Source: Streptomyces sp. NBC_00341
GTDB lineage: Bacteria > Actinomycetota > Actinomycetes > Streptomycetales > Streptomycetaceae
DNA: 64,000 bases
Assembly: GCF_041435055.1 (NCBI RefSeq)
Contig: NZ_CP108002.1
Span: 5,704,001 to 5,768,000 of the forward strand
Direction: 5' to 3'
Shown: in pieces, positions 7,322 to 15,129 of the stretch
How the letters are laid out: each line of letters opens with the position of its first letter
Numbering within the stretch: position 1 is the stretch's first letter
Translations under genes and position numbers: made by a program
The notes under the pieces: model-generated
What the model saw: only the letters and a program-made list of their open reading frames with translations
The model's database searches: none
Told to the model about the DNA's origin: nothing

Positions 7322-8797
7322 ATGCAGCTCGCCGCCAGCCCCCCACCGGTCGAGACGCCACCCCACACCGGTGGACTCCTCCTCCTCATAGACGGGACGG
7401 CCGGTCTCCTGACCGTCGCCGTCCTCGGTATCGCGCTCCTCCTCCTTCTGATCATCAAGGTCAGGCTCCAGCCGTTCGTCGCACTCCTCGCCGTCTCCAT
7501 AGCCGTCGGCCTGGGCGCCGGACTCTCCGTCACCGAGCTCTTCGGTACGGTGCAGAGCTCCGCCGCCGTCTCCATCATCGAATCCGGCATGGGCGGCATC
7601 CTCGGCCATGTCGCGATCATCATCGGCCTCGGCACGATGCTCGGCGCGATCCTCGAAGTCTCCGGCGGAGCCGAGGTGCTGAGCGCCCGCCTGCTGAACC
7701 TCTTCGGTGAGAAGCGCGCCCCGCTCGCCATGGGCCTGACCGGTCTGATCTTCGGTATCCCGGTCTTCTTCGACGTCGGCATCTTCGTCCTCGCGCCGAT
7801 CGTGTACGCCGCCGCCAAGCGCTCCGGCAAGTCGATCCTGCTGTACGCGATGCCGCTGCTCGCGGGTCTGTCCATGACCCACGCCTTCCTGCCGCCGCAC
7901 CCCGGACCGGTCGCCGCAGCGGGGCTCTTCCACGTCTCCCTCGGCTGGGTCATCCTGATGGGCGCCGTCGTCGGCATCCCGTCCGTACTGGCCGCCTGGG
8001 CCTACGCCGCCTGGATCGGGAAGCGGATCTTCGTCGACGTCCCGCAGGACATGGTCGAGGCGGCCGAGGAGGCCAAGGCCGCCGTCGTCGCCGAACAGCG
8101 CACCGCCGGAGTCACCCCGCAGGAGGCCCCGGTCGCGCTCGGGACCGTACTCGGGATCATCGGCACCCCGCTGCTGCTGATCCTCGCCGCGACGTTCTCC
8201 TCCATCGCGCTGGACCCCTCGACCCTCCGCTCGGTCATCGAGTTCTTCGGCCACCCGTTCGTCGCCCTGACGATCGCGCTGCTGCTCGCGTACTACCTGC
8301 TCGGCATCCGGCGCGGCTGGTCCCGCAAGTCCCTGGAATCGGTGTCGACCTCCTCCCTCAAGCCGGTCGGCAACATCCTGCTGGTCGTCGGCGCGGGCGG
8401 GATCTTCGGCGCCGTGCTCAAGAACAGCGGCATCGCGGACGCGCTCGCGGACACCTTCAACGACGTCGGGCTGCCGGTCATCCTGCTGGCCTGGCTGATC
8501 TCCGCGGTGCTGCGCATCGCGCAGGGTTCCGCGACCGTCGCCATCGTCACCACGGCGGGCATCGTCGTCCCGCTGGTCGAGGGCCAGGGCATGTCGCAGC
8601 CGCACCTGGCGCTGATCATCATGGCGATCTCGGCCGGTTCGATCATCGCCTCGCACGTCAACGACGGCGGCTTCTGGATGGTGTCGAAGTACTTCGGCAT
8701 CTCGGAGCGCGACACCCTGAAGTCCTGGACGGTGCTGGAGACGGTCCTGTCCGTCGCGGGCTTCGTGGTCGCGTCGCTGCTCAGCCTGGTGATCTAG
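7322..8797 (+). CDS. GntP family permease (gluconate / D-serine type)
   Basis: 491 residues, very hydrophobic, about 12-14 membrane segments. Family motifs include GMGGILGHVAIIIGLGTMLG, GIPVFFDVGIFVLAPIVY, SMTHAFLPPHPGPVAAA and, near the end, ASHVNDGGFWMVSKYFG. GntP proteins import gluconate and related sugar acids, and the DsdX branch imports D-serine, by proton symport. ATG 7322 is preceded by CGGAG. Both substrate classes match the neighbouring enzymes. The intervening palindromic element may reduce readthrough from ridA. A strong hairpin follows the gene. Confidence 0.92.
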   Translation: MQLAASPPPVETPPHTGGLLLLIDGTAGLLTVAVLGIALLLLLIIKVRLQPFVALLAVSIAVGLGAGLSVTELFGTVQSSAAVSIIESGMGGILGHVAIIIGLGTMLGAILEVSGGAEVLSARLLNLFGEKRAPLAMGLTGLIFGIPVFFDVGIFVLAPIVYAAAKRSGKSILLYAMPLLAGLSMTHAFLPPHPGPVAAAGLFHVSLGWVILMGAVVGIPSVLAAWAYAAWIGKRIFVDVPQDMVEAAEEAKAAVVAEQRTAGVTPQEAPVALGTVLGIIGTPLLLILAATFSSIALDPSTLRSVIEFFGHPFVALTIALLLAYYLLGIRRGWSRKSLESVSTSSLKPVGNILLVVGAGGIFGAVLKNSGIADALADTFNDVGLPVILLAWLISAVLRIAQGSATVAIVTTAGIVVPLVEGQGMSQPHLALIIMAISAGSIIASHVNDGGFWMVSKYFGISERDTLKSWTVLETVLSVAGFVVASLLSLVI

Positions 8798-8846
8798 CCC
8801 CTGTTCCGCCGGACGGGCCCTGGCGGGCGTTACGGCCCGTGACATG

Positions 8847-8880
8847 CAGCAGCGCCGCCGGGGGAGCGGCGGCGCTGCTG
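8847..8880. terminator. Bidirectional hairpin between permease and chitinase genes
   Basis: A perfect 13-bp stem CAGCAGCGCCGCC / GGCGGCGCTGCTG with an 8-nt loop, between two convergent genes. There is no T-run, which is common for Streptomyces terminators. Confidence 0.8.
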
Positions 8881-8919
8881 GTCATGGATGCGGGCCCCTT
8901 GGTGCGGGACCGCGGAAGG

Positions 8920-10653
8920 TTACGGGAGGCCGTGCACGTGCGGGCCGACCGCGTTGGACCAGGCGTTGCCCGACTTGGCGTCCCAGTTGGTCGACCAGGT
9001 CATCGCGCCGCGCACACCGGGGTAGGTCTTCGACGGCTTGAAGGAGCCGCAGCCGGTGCCCTTGGCCAGGCAGTCCAGAGCCGCGTTCACGACCGAGGGG
9101 GCGACGTAGCCGCTGCCCGCGCCACTGGTGGAGGCGGGGACACCGAGGCCGACCTGCGAGGGGTCGAGGCCGCCCTCCAGCTGGATGCAGGCGAGCGCGG
9201 TGAGGAAGTCCACCGAACCCTGCGAGTAGACCTTGCCGTCGCAGCCGAGCATCGAACCGCTGTTGTAGTACTGCATGTTGACGACGGTCAGGATGTCCTT
9301 GATGCCGAGTGCCGTCTTGAAGTACTCACCGGCGGTCGACTGCATGTCGATGGTCTGCGGCGCCATCGTGATGACGAGGCCGGAGCCCGCCTTCTGCGAC
9401 AGCGAGCGCAGCGCCTTCGTCATGTACGTGGAGTTGACGCCGTTCTCCAGGTCGATGTCGACACCGTTGAAGCCGTACTCCTGGATGAGCGCGTAGACGG
9501 AGTTGGCGAAGTTGGTCGCGGACGCGTCGCTGTTGACCGAGACCGAGCCCTTCTCGCCGCCGACCGAGATGATGACGTTCTTCCCGGCCGCCTGCTTCGC
9601 CTTGATGTCGGCCTTGAACTGGTCGACGGTGTAGCCGTTCAGCCCGGCGGTGTCCAGGTTGAAGGTGACGGCACCGGGCGTGGTCGTGGCGTCGGCGAAG
9701 GAGACCGCGATGATGTCGTAGTTCGCCGGAACGTCGCTGAGCTTCTGCACGGTGGCGCCGTTGTTGAAGTTCTGCCAGTAGCCGGTGACGGCGTGCTTGG
9801 GCACGGAGGTGGACGGGACACCCGGGTCGGTGCCGCCGCCGACGGCCGTACGGCCGCTGACCGAACCGGACTTGACGGACTCACCGGCGGCGTTGGTGGC
9901 GGTCACCGTGAACTGGTACGCGGTGTTGGCCGTGAGCCCGGTGACGGTGGCCGAGTTGCCGGTGGTGGTGGTGACCTTCGCGCCGTCCTTGTAGACGGTG
10001 TAGCCGGTCGCGCCGGACACCGCGTTCCAGGACAGGGAGACCGAGGAGGCCGTGGTCGTGCCGACCGCGAGACCGGCCGGGGCGGCGGGGATCGTCGGGC
10101 CGGGGTCGGTCCCGCCGCCGCCGTCGGGGCCGCTCACCGAGAGGTCGTCGACGAAGTAGGCGGACTGGCCGTACCAGCCGTGTGTGTACACGGTGACCGA
10201 GGTGGTGTTCGCCCCGGTCTTGAAGCTGGTCGAGAGCTGGGACCAGCTGCTGGAGCCGGGCGTCCAGGTGGACACGTCGGTGGTGCCGCTACCGCTCACG
10301 CCCAGGTAGGCGTAGCCGCCCTGGACCCAGGAGCTGAGCGCGTAGGTCGAGTTGGGCTTCACCGCGACGGTCTGGGTGCACTGGGCGTTGTCCTGGCCGG
10401 CCGGGGTGGCCTTGAGGGCGGAGGTGCCGCCGTGCACGGGGGACGAGACGGTGGCGCCGGAGCCGCCGGAACAGGTCCAGTTGGCGAGGCCCGACTCGAA
10501 GCCCGCGTTCTTGGCCACGTTGACGTCGGCGGCCTGCGCGGTGCTGACGAGACCGGTGACGGTCAGGGCGCCGGCGGCGACGACGGCCACGGCCGCGCCC
10601 AGCGCCTGACGGGTGCGACGCCCTCTTCGGCTGGTTACGGGGGAACGTTCCAC
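8920..10653 (-). CDS. Secreted GH18 chitinase with carbohydrate-binding module and FnIII domain
   Basis: 577 residues. The signal peptide (twin-Arg-rich start, then LGAAVAVVAAGALTVTG) ends near AQA at about residue 40. Next come a CBM-type beta-sandwich (about 41-175), a fibronectin III domain (about 188-270) and a GH18 barrel (about 285-577). The catalytic DxDxE motif is seen as GVDIDLENG near residue 398. It hydrolyses chitin outside the cell. The GTG start is set by GGAGG 6 bp upstream; a longer frame to 10764 would run through the promoter. A DasR dre box lies in that promoter, so it belongs to the GlcNAc regulon. Confidence 0.92.
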   Translation of the reverse strand: MERSPVTSRRGRRTRQALGAAVAVVAAGALTVTGLVSTAQAADVNVAKNAGFESGLANWTCSGGSGATVSSPVHGGTSALKATPAGQDNAQCTQTVAVKPNSTYALSSWVQGGYAYLGVSGSGTTDVSTWTPGSSSWSQLSTSFKTGANTTSVTVYTHGWYGQSAYFVDDLSVSGPDGGGGTDPGPTIPAAPAGLAVGTTTASSVSLSWNAVSGATGYTVYKDGAKVTTTTGNSATVTGLTANTAYQFTVTATNAAGESVKSGSVSGRTAVGGGTDPGVPSTSVPKHAVTGYWQNFNNGATVQKLSDVPANYDIIAVSFADATTTPGAVTFNLDTAGLNGYTVDQFKADIKAKQAAGKNVIISVGGEKGSVSVNSDASATNFANSVYALIQEYGFNGVDIDLENGVNSTYMTKALRSLSQKAGSGLVITMAPQTIDMQSTAGEYFKTALGIKDILTVVNMQYYNSGSMLGCDGKVYSQGSVDFLTALACIQLEGGLDPSQVGLGVPASTSGAGSGYVAPSVVNAALDCLAKGTGCGSFKPSKTYPGVRGAMTWSTNWDAKSGNAWSNAVGPHVHGLP

Positions 10654-10747
10654 TTGCTGCCTCCGTGGGGGAGTTGGGGATGGCGGGGGAGCGACACGGG
10701 GATGTCGGGGGTGTGGAATCGAGGAACGGTGGCCACCGCTGGCCGAT

Positions 10748-10776
10748 AAACTGGTCCAGACCAATCAAGTTGTCAA
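10748..10776 (-). promoter_or_regulatory. Chitinase promoter with DasR dre operator
   Basis: ACTGGTCCAGACCAAT at 10750-10765 differs from the known dre consensus ACTGGTCTAGACCACT at only two positions. On the minus strand, TTGACA (10776-10771) and CAGTTT (10753-10748), spaced 17 bp, form a plausible -35/-10. The dre box fills the spacer, which is ideal for repression. The dre assignment rests on the established motif; promoter positions are inferred. Confidence 0.8.
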
Positions 10777-10779
10777 GAC

Positions 10780-11214
10780 CTCTGGCAGCGACAGCTGTCC
10801 GCGCATGCCGCCGGCCGTGGGTGGCAACCGGCTGCCCGGCGCACGTCCCCCGCACGGGTGATGTGTGCGACGGGGCCGGACAGTGACGGTTTCCGCCGCC
10901 CTTTCATATGGCGAGTGCATGTCAAGATCCACAGTGACGTGCGCGAATGAATTCCGGCGGTACGGAAATGGGAATGCCTGACAGTAACCCTCCGCAGTGA
11001 TACGGGAGTTAACAACCTTCGGTTTGGTCCGATTTCGTACGGGAGTCTTGTGCGGCCGGGGGAGGCGTGGTGCTGTTGCCGGGTTCCTTTGGGTGTTCTC
11101 TGCCGTGTAGGACACGGTTAAAGTGCTGGATGAGGGGCTGAGGCGGAAGCGCGGAGCAGCAGCGATTGCGGCCGACGTCAAGGCGACGCCGACCGGAGCC
11201 GAACGGGGAACAGC
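10780..11214. other. Intergenic region upstream of the Tad locus
   Basis: About 430 bp between the chitinase promoter and the first Tad-locus gene. Short open frames here lack ribosome sites and family resemblance. It must hold the promoter of the zinc-ribbon gene, but no convincing -35/-10 pair was identified. I see no other feature. Confidence 0.5.
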
Positions 11215-12099
11215 GTGCCGACCGCAATAGCAGTGACCAGTGCCGACCTGGTCCTGCCGCCGACAGACCAGCAGACGCCGACGGCGGCCCTGCTCCAGTC
11301 GCCCGATGCCCAGGCGATGGATCTGGCAATCGGCGACATGCACATGATGCTGGAGCGGCACGGGTACGTAATCGCTGTGTACCCGACAGGAATCGCACTC
11401 GCGCACGAACGGCGGCTGCATGCGGTCCGCTCGGTGCTGGAGAGCGACCGCATCGCGCTGCTCAAGGTGGATCTGCCGCCGCTGGGCGTGGCCGTGCTGG
11501 TCAGGCAGTTACGGCAGCTGTCCGTCTGCGACTTCAGCCCCGGAGTGATCGCCTCCTCCGTGCGGCTTCTGTCCCACTACATCCACGCGGGCGCCCTGCT
11601 GAATTCGGTGACCAGGTTCGACCGCGTCCCCGTCAGCCTGAAGACCCACGCCCATTCCTGGGTGCCCGGCTCCCAGTTCGCCGTACTCGCCGGACCGAAT
11701 CCGCAGCTCGTCAAGGTCGGTCCGACGGCGGAACCGCTGGCGGGACCCCAGTTCGGCACCCATCTGCAGGTGGCCCACGGGCAGTTGCAGTCCGATTGGG
11801 TGCGGCAGACCCTGGCGCCCGCCTGGAAGGTGCAGGCGATTCAGGACGCAAAGCTTCCCGCTGAATCCCCCCGGTGGTGGGGAACCGGGAAGCTGATCGA
11901 ATTTGCCGCCTACCTTCCGGATATCTCCGTCCTGTATCAACTCGTGTCCTCAGTAAGGCGCGTGACGTGTCACTGGTGCGGAATGGAGCTGATCGGTGAT
12001 CGTTGCGGTTTCTGTTCCTCACCCCTTCCCGCCACCGAGACCCGAATGCTCTCGTCCGGTGTCATGAACCAAGGGGCGCCCGCACCGCCGCGGTCGTAG
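11215..12099 (+). CDS. Conserved protein with C-terminal zinc ribbon, first gene of Tad locus
   Basis: 294 residues, no confident family assignment. No signal peptide or membrane segment. The middle is rich in beta-type segments (VIAVYPTGIALAHERRLHAV, HSWVPGSQFAVLAGPNP). The C-terminus has a compact CHWCGMELIGDRCGFC, two CxxC pairs typical of a zinc ribbon. GTG start with a weak GGGGAA upstream. It precedes cpaB by 141 bp in the same direction, so it may be a cytoplasmic accessory or regulatory factor of the pilus genes. Function unknown. Confidence 0.7.
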   Translation: MPTAIAVTSADLVLPPTDQQTPTAALLQSPDAQAMDLAIGDMHMMLERHGYVIAVYPTGIALAHERRLHAVRSVLESDRIALLKVDLPPLGVAVLVRQLRQLSVCDFSPGVIASSVRLLSHYIHAGALLNSVTRFDRVPVSLKTHAHSWVPGSQFAVLAGPNPQLVKVGPTAEPLAGPQFGTHLQVAHGQLQSDWVRQTLAPAWKVQAIQDAKLPAESPRWWGTGKLIEFAAYLPDISVLYQLVSSVRRVTCHWCGMELIGDRCGFCSSPLPATETRMLSSGVMNQGAPAPPRS

Positions 12100-12240
12100 C
12101 AACCGCGGATTCCTCCTCCGCGGCTCCCCTCGCGGTCCGGACGCCGTCCGTGCCGCACTCCCGGATCAGCCCGCCCGGCCCCCGCGCCCTTCCCCCGTCC
12201 GCCCCCACACACATCCGACCCGAACGAGGTTGTCCGGCCC

Positions 12241-12948
12241 ATGAACTCCCGACAGCGCCGTGGCGTGATACTCCTGCTGCTCTCGGTCCTGTGCGCCTTC
12301 GGCGCCTTCGCCGGCGTGCTCTCGGTGATCAGCGACGTGAACTCGAAGGTCGGACCCGAGGTCTCGGCCTACCGGCTGAAGAGTGACGTCCCTCCCTTCA
12401 CCGGCCTGACTCCGGACCGGTTCGAGAAGGTGTCGATGCCGAAGCGGTGGCTCTCGGCCAACGCCGTCACCGACCTCTCGGACGTCAACGGCAAGATCGC
12501 CCTCACCACGCTCAAGAAGGGCTCGCTGCTCCAGTCCGACATGATGGAGGCGCGGCCCGCCCTGAAGCCCGGTGAGCAGGAGATCGCGATCATGATCGAC
12601 GCGGCCACCGGGGTGGCGGGGAAGATCACCTCCGGCGCCACGGTCAACGTCTACGCCACCTTCGCCGGTGAGCGCGAGGGCGAACCGGCCCAGTCCAAGG
12701 TCATCGTCTCCAACGCCAAGGTCCTGGACGTGGGCAAGCTGACCCCGCTGGACCCCAGCCGCGACGGCAAGGGCAGCCAGGCCACCGAAGCGGTGCCGAT
12801 CACCTTCGCGCTGAACACCCTCGACACCCAGCGCATCGCGTACGCGGAATCGTTCGCGCAGCACGTACGCCTCGCGCTCATCGCACCCGGCAGCGACAGC
12901 AAGATCCGTCCGGGCGACCGCACGTACACGCTCGACAAGGACAAGTGA
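12241..12948 (+). CDS. cpaB: Flp pilus assembly protein CpaB/RcpC (SAF domain)
   Basis: 235 residues. One N-terminal membrane anchor (GVILLLLSVLCAFGAFAGVL), then an extracytoplasmic SAF-like domain (VPPFTGLTPDRFEKVSMPKR, LKKGSLLQSDM) and a beta domain carrying IMIDAATGVAGKITSGATVN. In Gram-negative Tad systems CpaB/RcpC works at the outer-membrane channel. In this monoderm setting it probably anchors in the membrane and contacts pilus or wall. It begins the core operon, eight bases before tadZ. The family assignment is good; the role here is inferred. Confidence 0.85.
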   Translation: MNSRQRRGVILLLLSVLCAFGAFAGVLSVISDVNSKVGPEVSAYRLKSDVPPFTGLTPDRFEKVSMPKRWLSANAVTDLSDVNGKIALTTLKKGSLLQSDMMEARPALKPGEQEIAIMIDAATGVAGKITSGATVNVYATFAGEREGEPAQSKVIVSNAKVLDVGKLTPLDPSRDGKGSQATEAVPITFALNTLDTQRIAYAESFAQHVRLALIAPGSDSKIRPGDRTYTLDKDK

Positions 12949-12955
12949 GGATCGG

Positions 12956-14227
12956 ATGACCACGAGGATCCTCCCGGCCGTCGGCGAACCCGACGCGGCC
13001 AGATCCGTCACCACCCTGCTCAGCCAGCTCCCCGACGCGGAACCGGCCGCCCCGGTCGGCGACTCGACCCAGCTCATCGACACGCTCGCCCGGCTCGCGG
13101 GCGAGTCGCTCGACGAGCTGCCCGAGGTGGTGCTGGTCCACGAGCGGATCGGACCGGTGCCGGCCCTGGAGCTGATCCGGGAGGTGTCCCTGCGCTTCCC
13201 CGCCGTCGGGGTGGTGCTCATCACCGCCGACGCGAGCCCCAGCCTGTTCTCCGCCGCGATGGACTCCGGGGCACGCGGACTGGTCACCCTGCCGCTGGGC
13301 TACGAGGAACTGGTCAACCGGGTCCAGTCCGCCGCCCAGTGGTCCGTCGGCGTACGCCGGCACCTCGGCGCCGGCGGCGACGTCTTCACCGGGCCGGGCG
13401 GCACCGTCGTGACGGTCAGCGGCGCCAAGGGCGGCGTCGGGACCACCGTCGCGGCGGTGCAGCTCGCCCTCGCCGCCCAGGCCTCCGGCCGGACCGTCGC
13501 GCTCGTCGACATGGACCTCCAGTCCGGGGACATCGCCTCGTACCTGGACGTCCAGTTCCGCCGCTCCATCGTCGACCTGGCCGCGATCAGCGACATCTCC
13601 CCGCGCGTCCTGTCCGACGCGGTGTTCAGCCACAGCACCGGAATCGCGCTGCTCCTCGCCCCCGGCGAGGGGGAGCGCGGCGAAGAGGTCAGCGACCGGG
13701 CGGCCCGGCAGATCGTCAGCGCACTGCGCGCGCGCTACGAGATCCTGATCATCGACTGCGGCGCCCAGATGAGCGGTGCCAACGCCGCCGCCATCGAGAT
13801 GGCCGACACCGCGTTGCTGGTCACCACCCCGGACGTGGTCGCGGTACGCGGCGCGAAGCGCATCGTACGGATGTGGGACCGGCTCCAGATCCGCAAGGCG
13901 GAGGAGACGACGACGGTCGTCAACCGCTTCAACCGCAACACCGAGATCCAGCCGGCGCTGATCCAGAAGATCACCGGGACCCGGCTCGCCGGAACGTCGG
14001 TTCCCGCGAATTTCAAGGAACTCCAGAGTGCCGTCGATGCCGGACGGATGCATGAACTCGACCAGAAGAGCGTGGTGAAGCAGGCGCTCTGGGCGCTGGC
14101 GGGGGAGCTGGGCCTGGTGAAGCTCCCCGCCGCCCAGGCGGGCCGGGAGAAGTACCGGGGCGACCGTGGCTCGATCGGCCGTCCGCGCAGGCGGGGCGAG
14201 ACCGCCGGCCGTGGCAGAACCGACTGA
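12956..14227 (+). CDS. tadZ: TadZ/CpaE-like pilus assembly ATPase (MinD/ParA superfamily)
   Basis: 423 residues. Residues 1-130 form a receiver-like domain (LPEVVLVHERIGPVPALELI, VVLITADASPSLFSAAM). The deviant Walker A motif GAKGGVGTTVAAVQ follows near residue 157, with LVDMDLQSGDIASYLDV and IIDCGAQMSG as further MinD-type motifs. TadZ/CpaE proteins place the Tad machine at a cellular site. The C-terminal tail is basic and Arg/Gly-rich. It lies between cpaB and the first tadE gene, a normal Tad order. Confidence 0.88.
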   Translation: MTTRILPAVGEPDAARSVTTLLSQLPDAEPAAPVGDSTQLIDTLARLAGESLDELPEVVLVHERIGPVPALELIREVSLRFPAVGVVLITADASPSLFSAAMDSGARGLVTLPLGYEELVNRVQSAAQWSVGVRRHLGAGGDVFTGPGGTVVTVSGAKGGVGTTVAAVQLALAAQASGRTVALVDMDLQSGDIASYLDVQFRRSIVDLAAISDISPRVLSDAVFSHSTGIALLLAPGEGERGEEVSDRAARQIVSALRARYEILIIDCGAQMSGANAAAIEMADTALLVTTPDVVAVRGAKRIVRMWDRLQIRKAEETTTVVNRFNRNTEIQPALIQKITGTRLAGTSVPANFKELQSAVDAGRMHELDQKSVVKQALWALAGELGLVKLPAAQAGREKYRGDRGSIGRPRRRGETAGRGRTD

Positions 14228-14243
14228 GGGGGCGGGCGCATCC

Positions 14244-14711
14244 ATGGCGACCACGCGGACGGCGGCGGACACCTGCACGGGCGGGGGCATAGGCAGGGGT
14301 ACGGGCGAAGCCGCGGCCTCGGGCGGGAGTCGTGACCGCTACGGGGGCCGGGGCCGCGACCGCGGACAGACCGCGATCGAGTTCGTCGGGGTGACGCCCC
14401 TGATCATCCTGCTGCTCGTGCTGCTCTGGCAGTGCGCCCTGTTCGGCTACACGTTCACCCTGGCCAGCAACGCGGCGGACATGGGGGCGCGGGCCGGGGG
14501 CGGGGCGCAGGGAAACCGAGGAGCCGCCTGCGAGAGCGCGGCGAACGAGGACCTGCCCGACGCCTGGAAGTCCGGCTCCATCGGCTGCGGTGAGGGCGGA
14601 GCCGGCCTGTACCGGGCCACGGTCAGACTCAGCGTGCCCGTCCTGGTGCCCGGCGTACTCGACTGGGGGCCGACGGTCACCGGCGAAGCGGCTTCGGTGA
14701 AGGAGGGCTGA
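14244..14711 (+). CDS. tadE: TadE-like pseudopilin 1
   Basis: 155 residues. A Gly/Arg-rich N-terminus leads to a class III prepilin site RGQTAIEFVGVTPLIILLL: G, four residues, then E and an aromatic residue. A hydrophobic helix follows. The exported part has two cysteines (AACESA and SIGCGEG). The ATG start follows GAGGGGG; the frame extends upstream into tadZ but without a ribosome site. It should be cleaved by the type A24 prepilin peptidase encoded near 46.9 kb. TadE proteins are minor pseudopilins needed for pilus formation. Confidence 0.85.
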   Translation: MATTRTAADTCTGGGIGRGTGEAAASGGSRDRYGGRGRDRGQTAIEFVGVTPLIILLLVLLWQCALFGYTFTLASNAADMGARAGGGAQGNRGAACESAANEDLPDAWKSGSIGCGEGGAGLYRATVRLSVPVLVPGVLDWGPTVTGEAASVKEG

Positions 14712-14714
14712 ACG

Positions 14715-15083
14715 ATGAACGGAAACAGGCGCGGCTCCCGTCGTGAGCGCGGCCAGGTCGCCATCGAGTACCTGGGGTTCATCCCGCTGCTGCTGCTGGT
14801 CGGCCTCTGCGCCATCCAGCTCGGCATCGCCGCGTACACCGTGAACCAGGCGGGCACCGCCGCGCGCGTCGCCGCCCGCACGGCCGGCCAGGACGACCCG
14901 GCCGGGTCACCCGAGCAGGCCGGCGCGAGCGCGATCAGCGGCTGGCTCGCGGACGGCCTGAGCTGGGGCTCATCGAGCGGAACCGACGACGTCACGTACA
15001 CCGCCCACGTGGAGATCCCCAGCATCATCCCCGGCCTCGATCTGGGGCAGGCCACACGCAGCTCCACCATGCCGCGCGACTGA
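14715..15083 (+). CDS. tadE: TadE-like pseudopilin 2
   Basis: 122 residues, starting 3 bases after the previous stop. Class III prepilin motif RGQVAIEYLGFIPLLLLVG (G-x4-E-Y), hydrophobic helix, then a small exported domain rich in Ala and Ser. It is processed by the same peptidase as its neighbour and Flp. Two tandem TadE genes before tadA are expected in actinobacterial Tad clusters. No cysteines are present in the exported part, unlike the first TadE. Confidence 0.88.
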   Translation: MNGNRRGSRRERGQVAIEYLGFIPLLLLVGLCAIQLGIAAYTVNQAGTAARVAARTAGQDDPAGSPEQAGASAISGWLADGLSWGSSSGTDDVTYTAHVEIPSIIPGLDLGQATRSSTMPRD

Positions 15084-15129
15084 GCCCCCGCACCGCACCA
15101 CCAGCAAGCCGGACCGAGGAGTTGGCACC

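Noticed and set aside
8839..10749. 636-residue plus-strand open frame
   Set aside because: Antisense to the chitinase gene, which has signal peptide, domains and catalytic motif.
10773..11015. 80-residue minus-strand ORF upstream of the chitinase
   Set aside because: No ribosome site or family match, and it overlaps the chitinase promoter.
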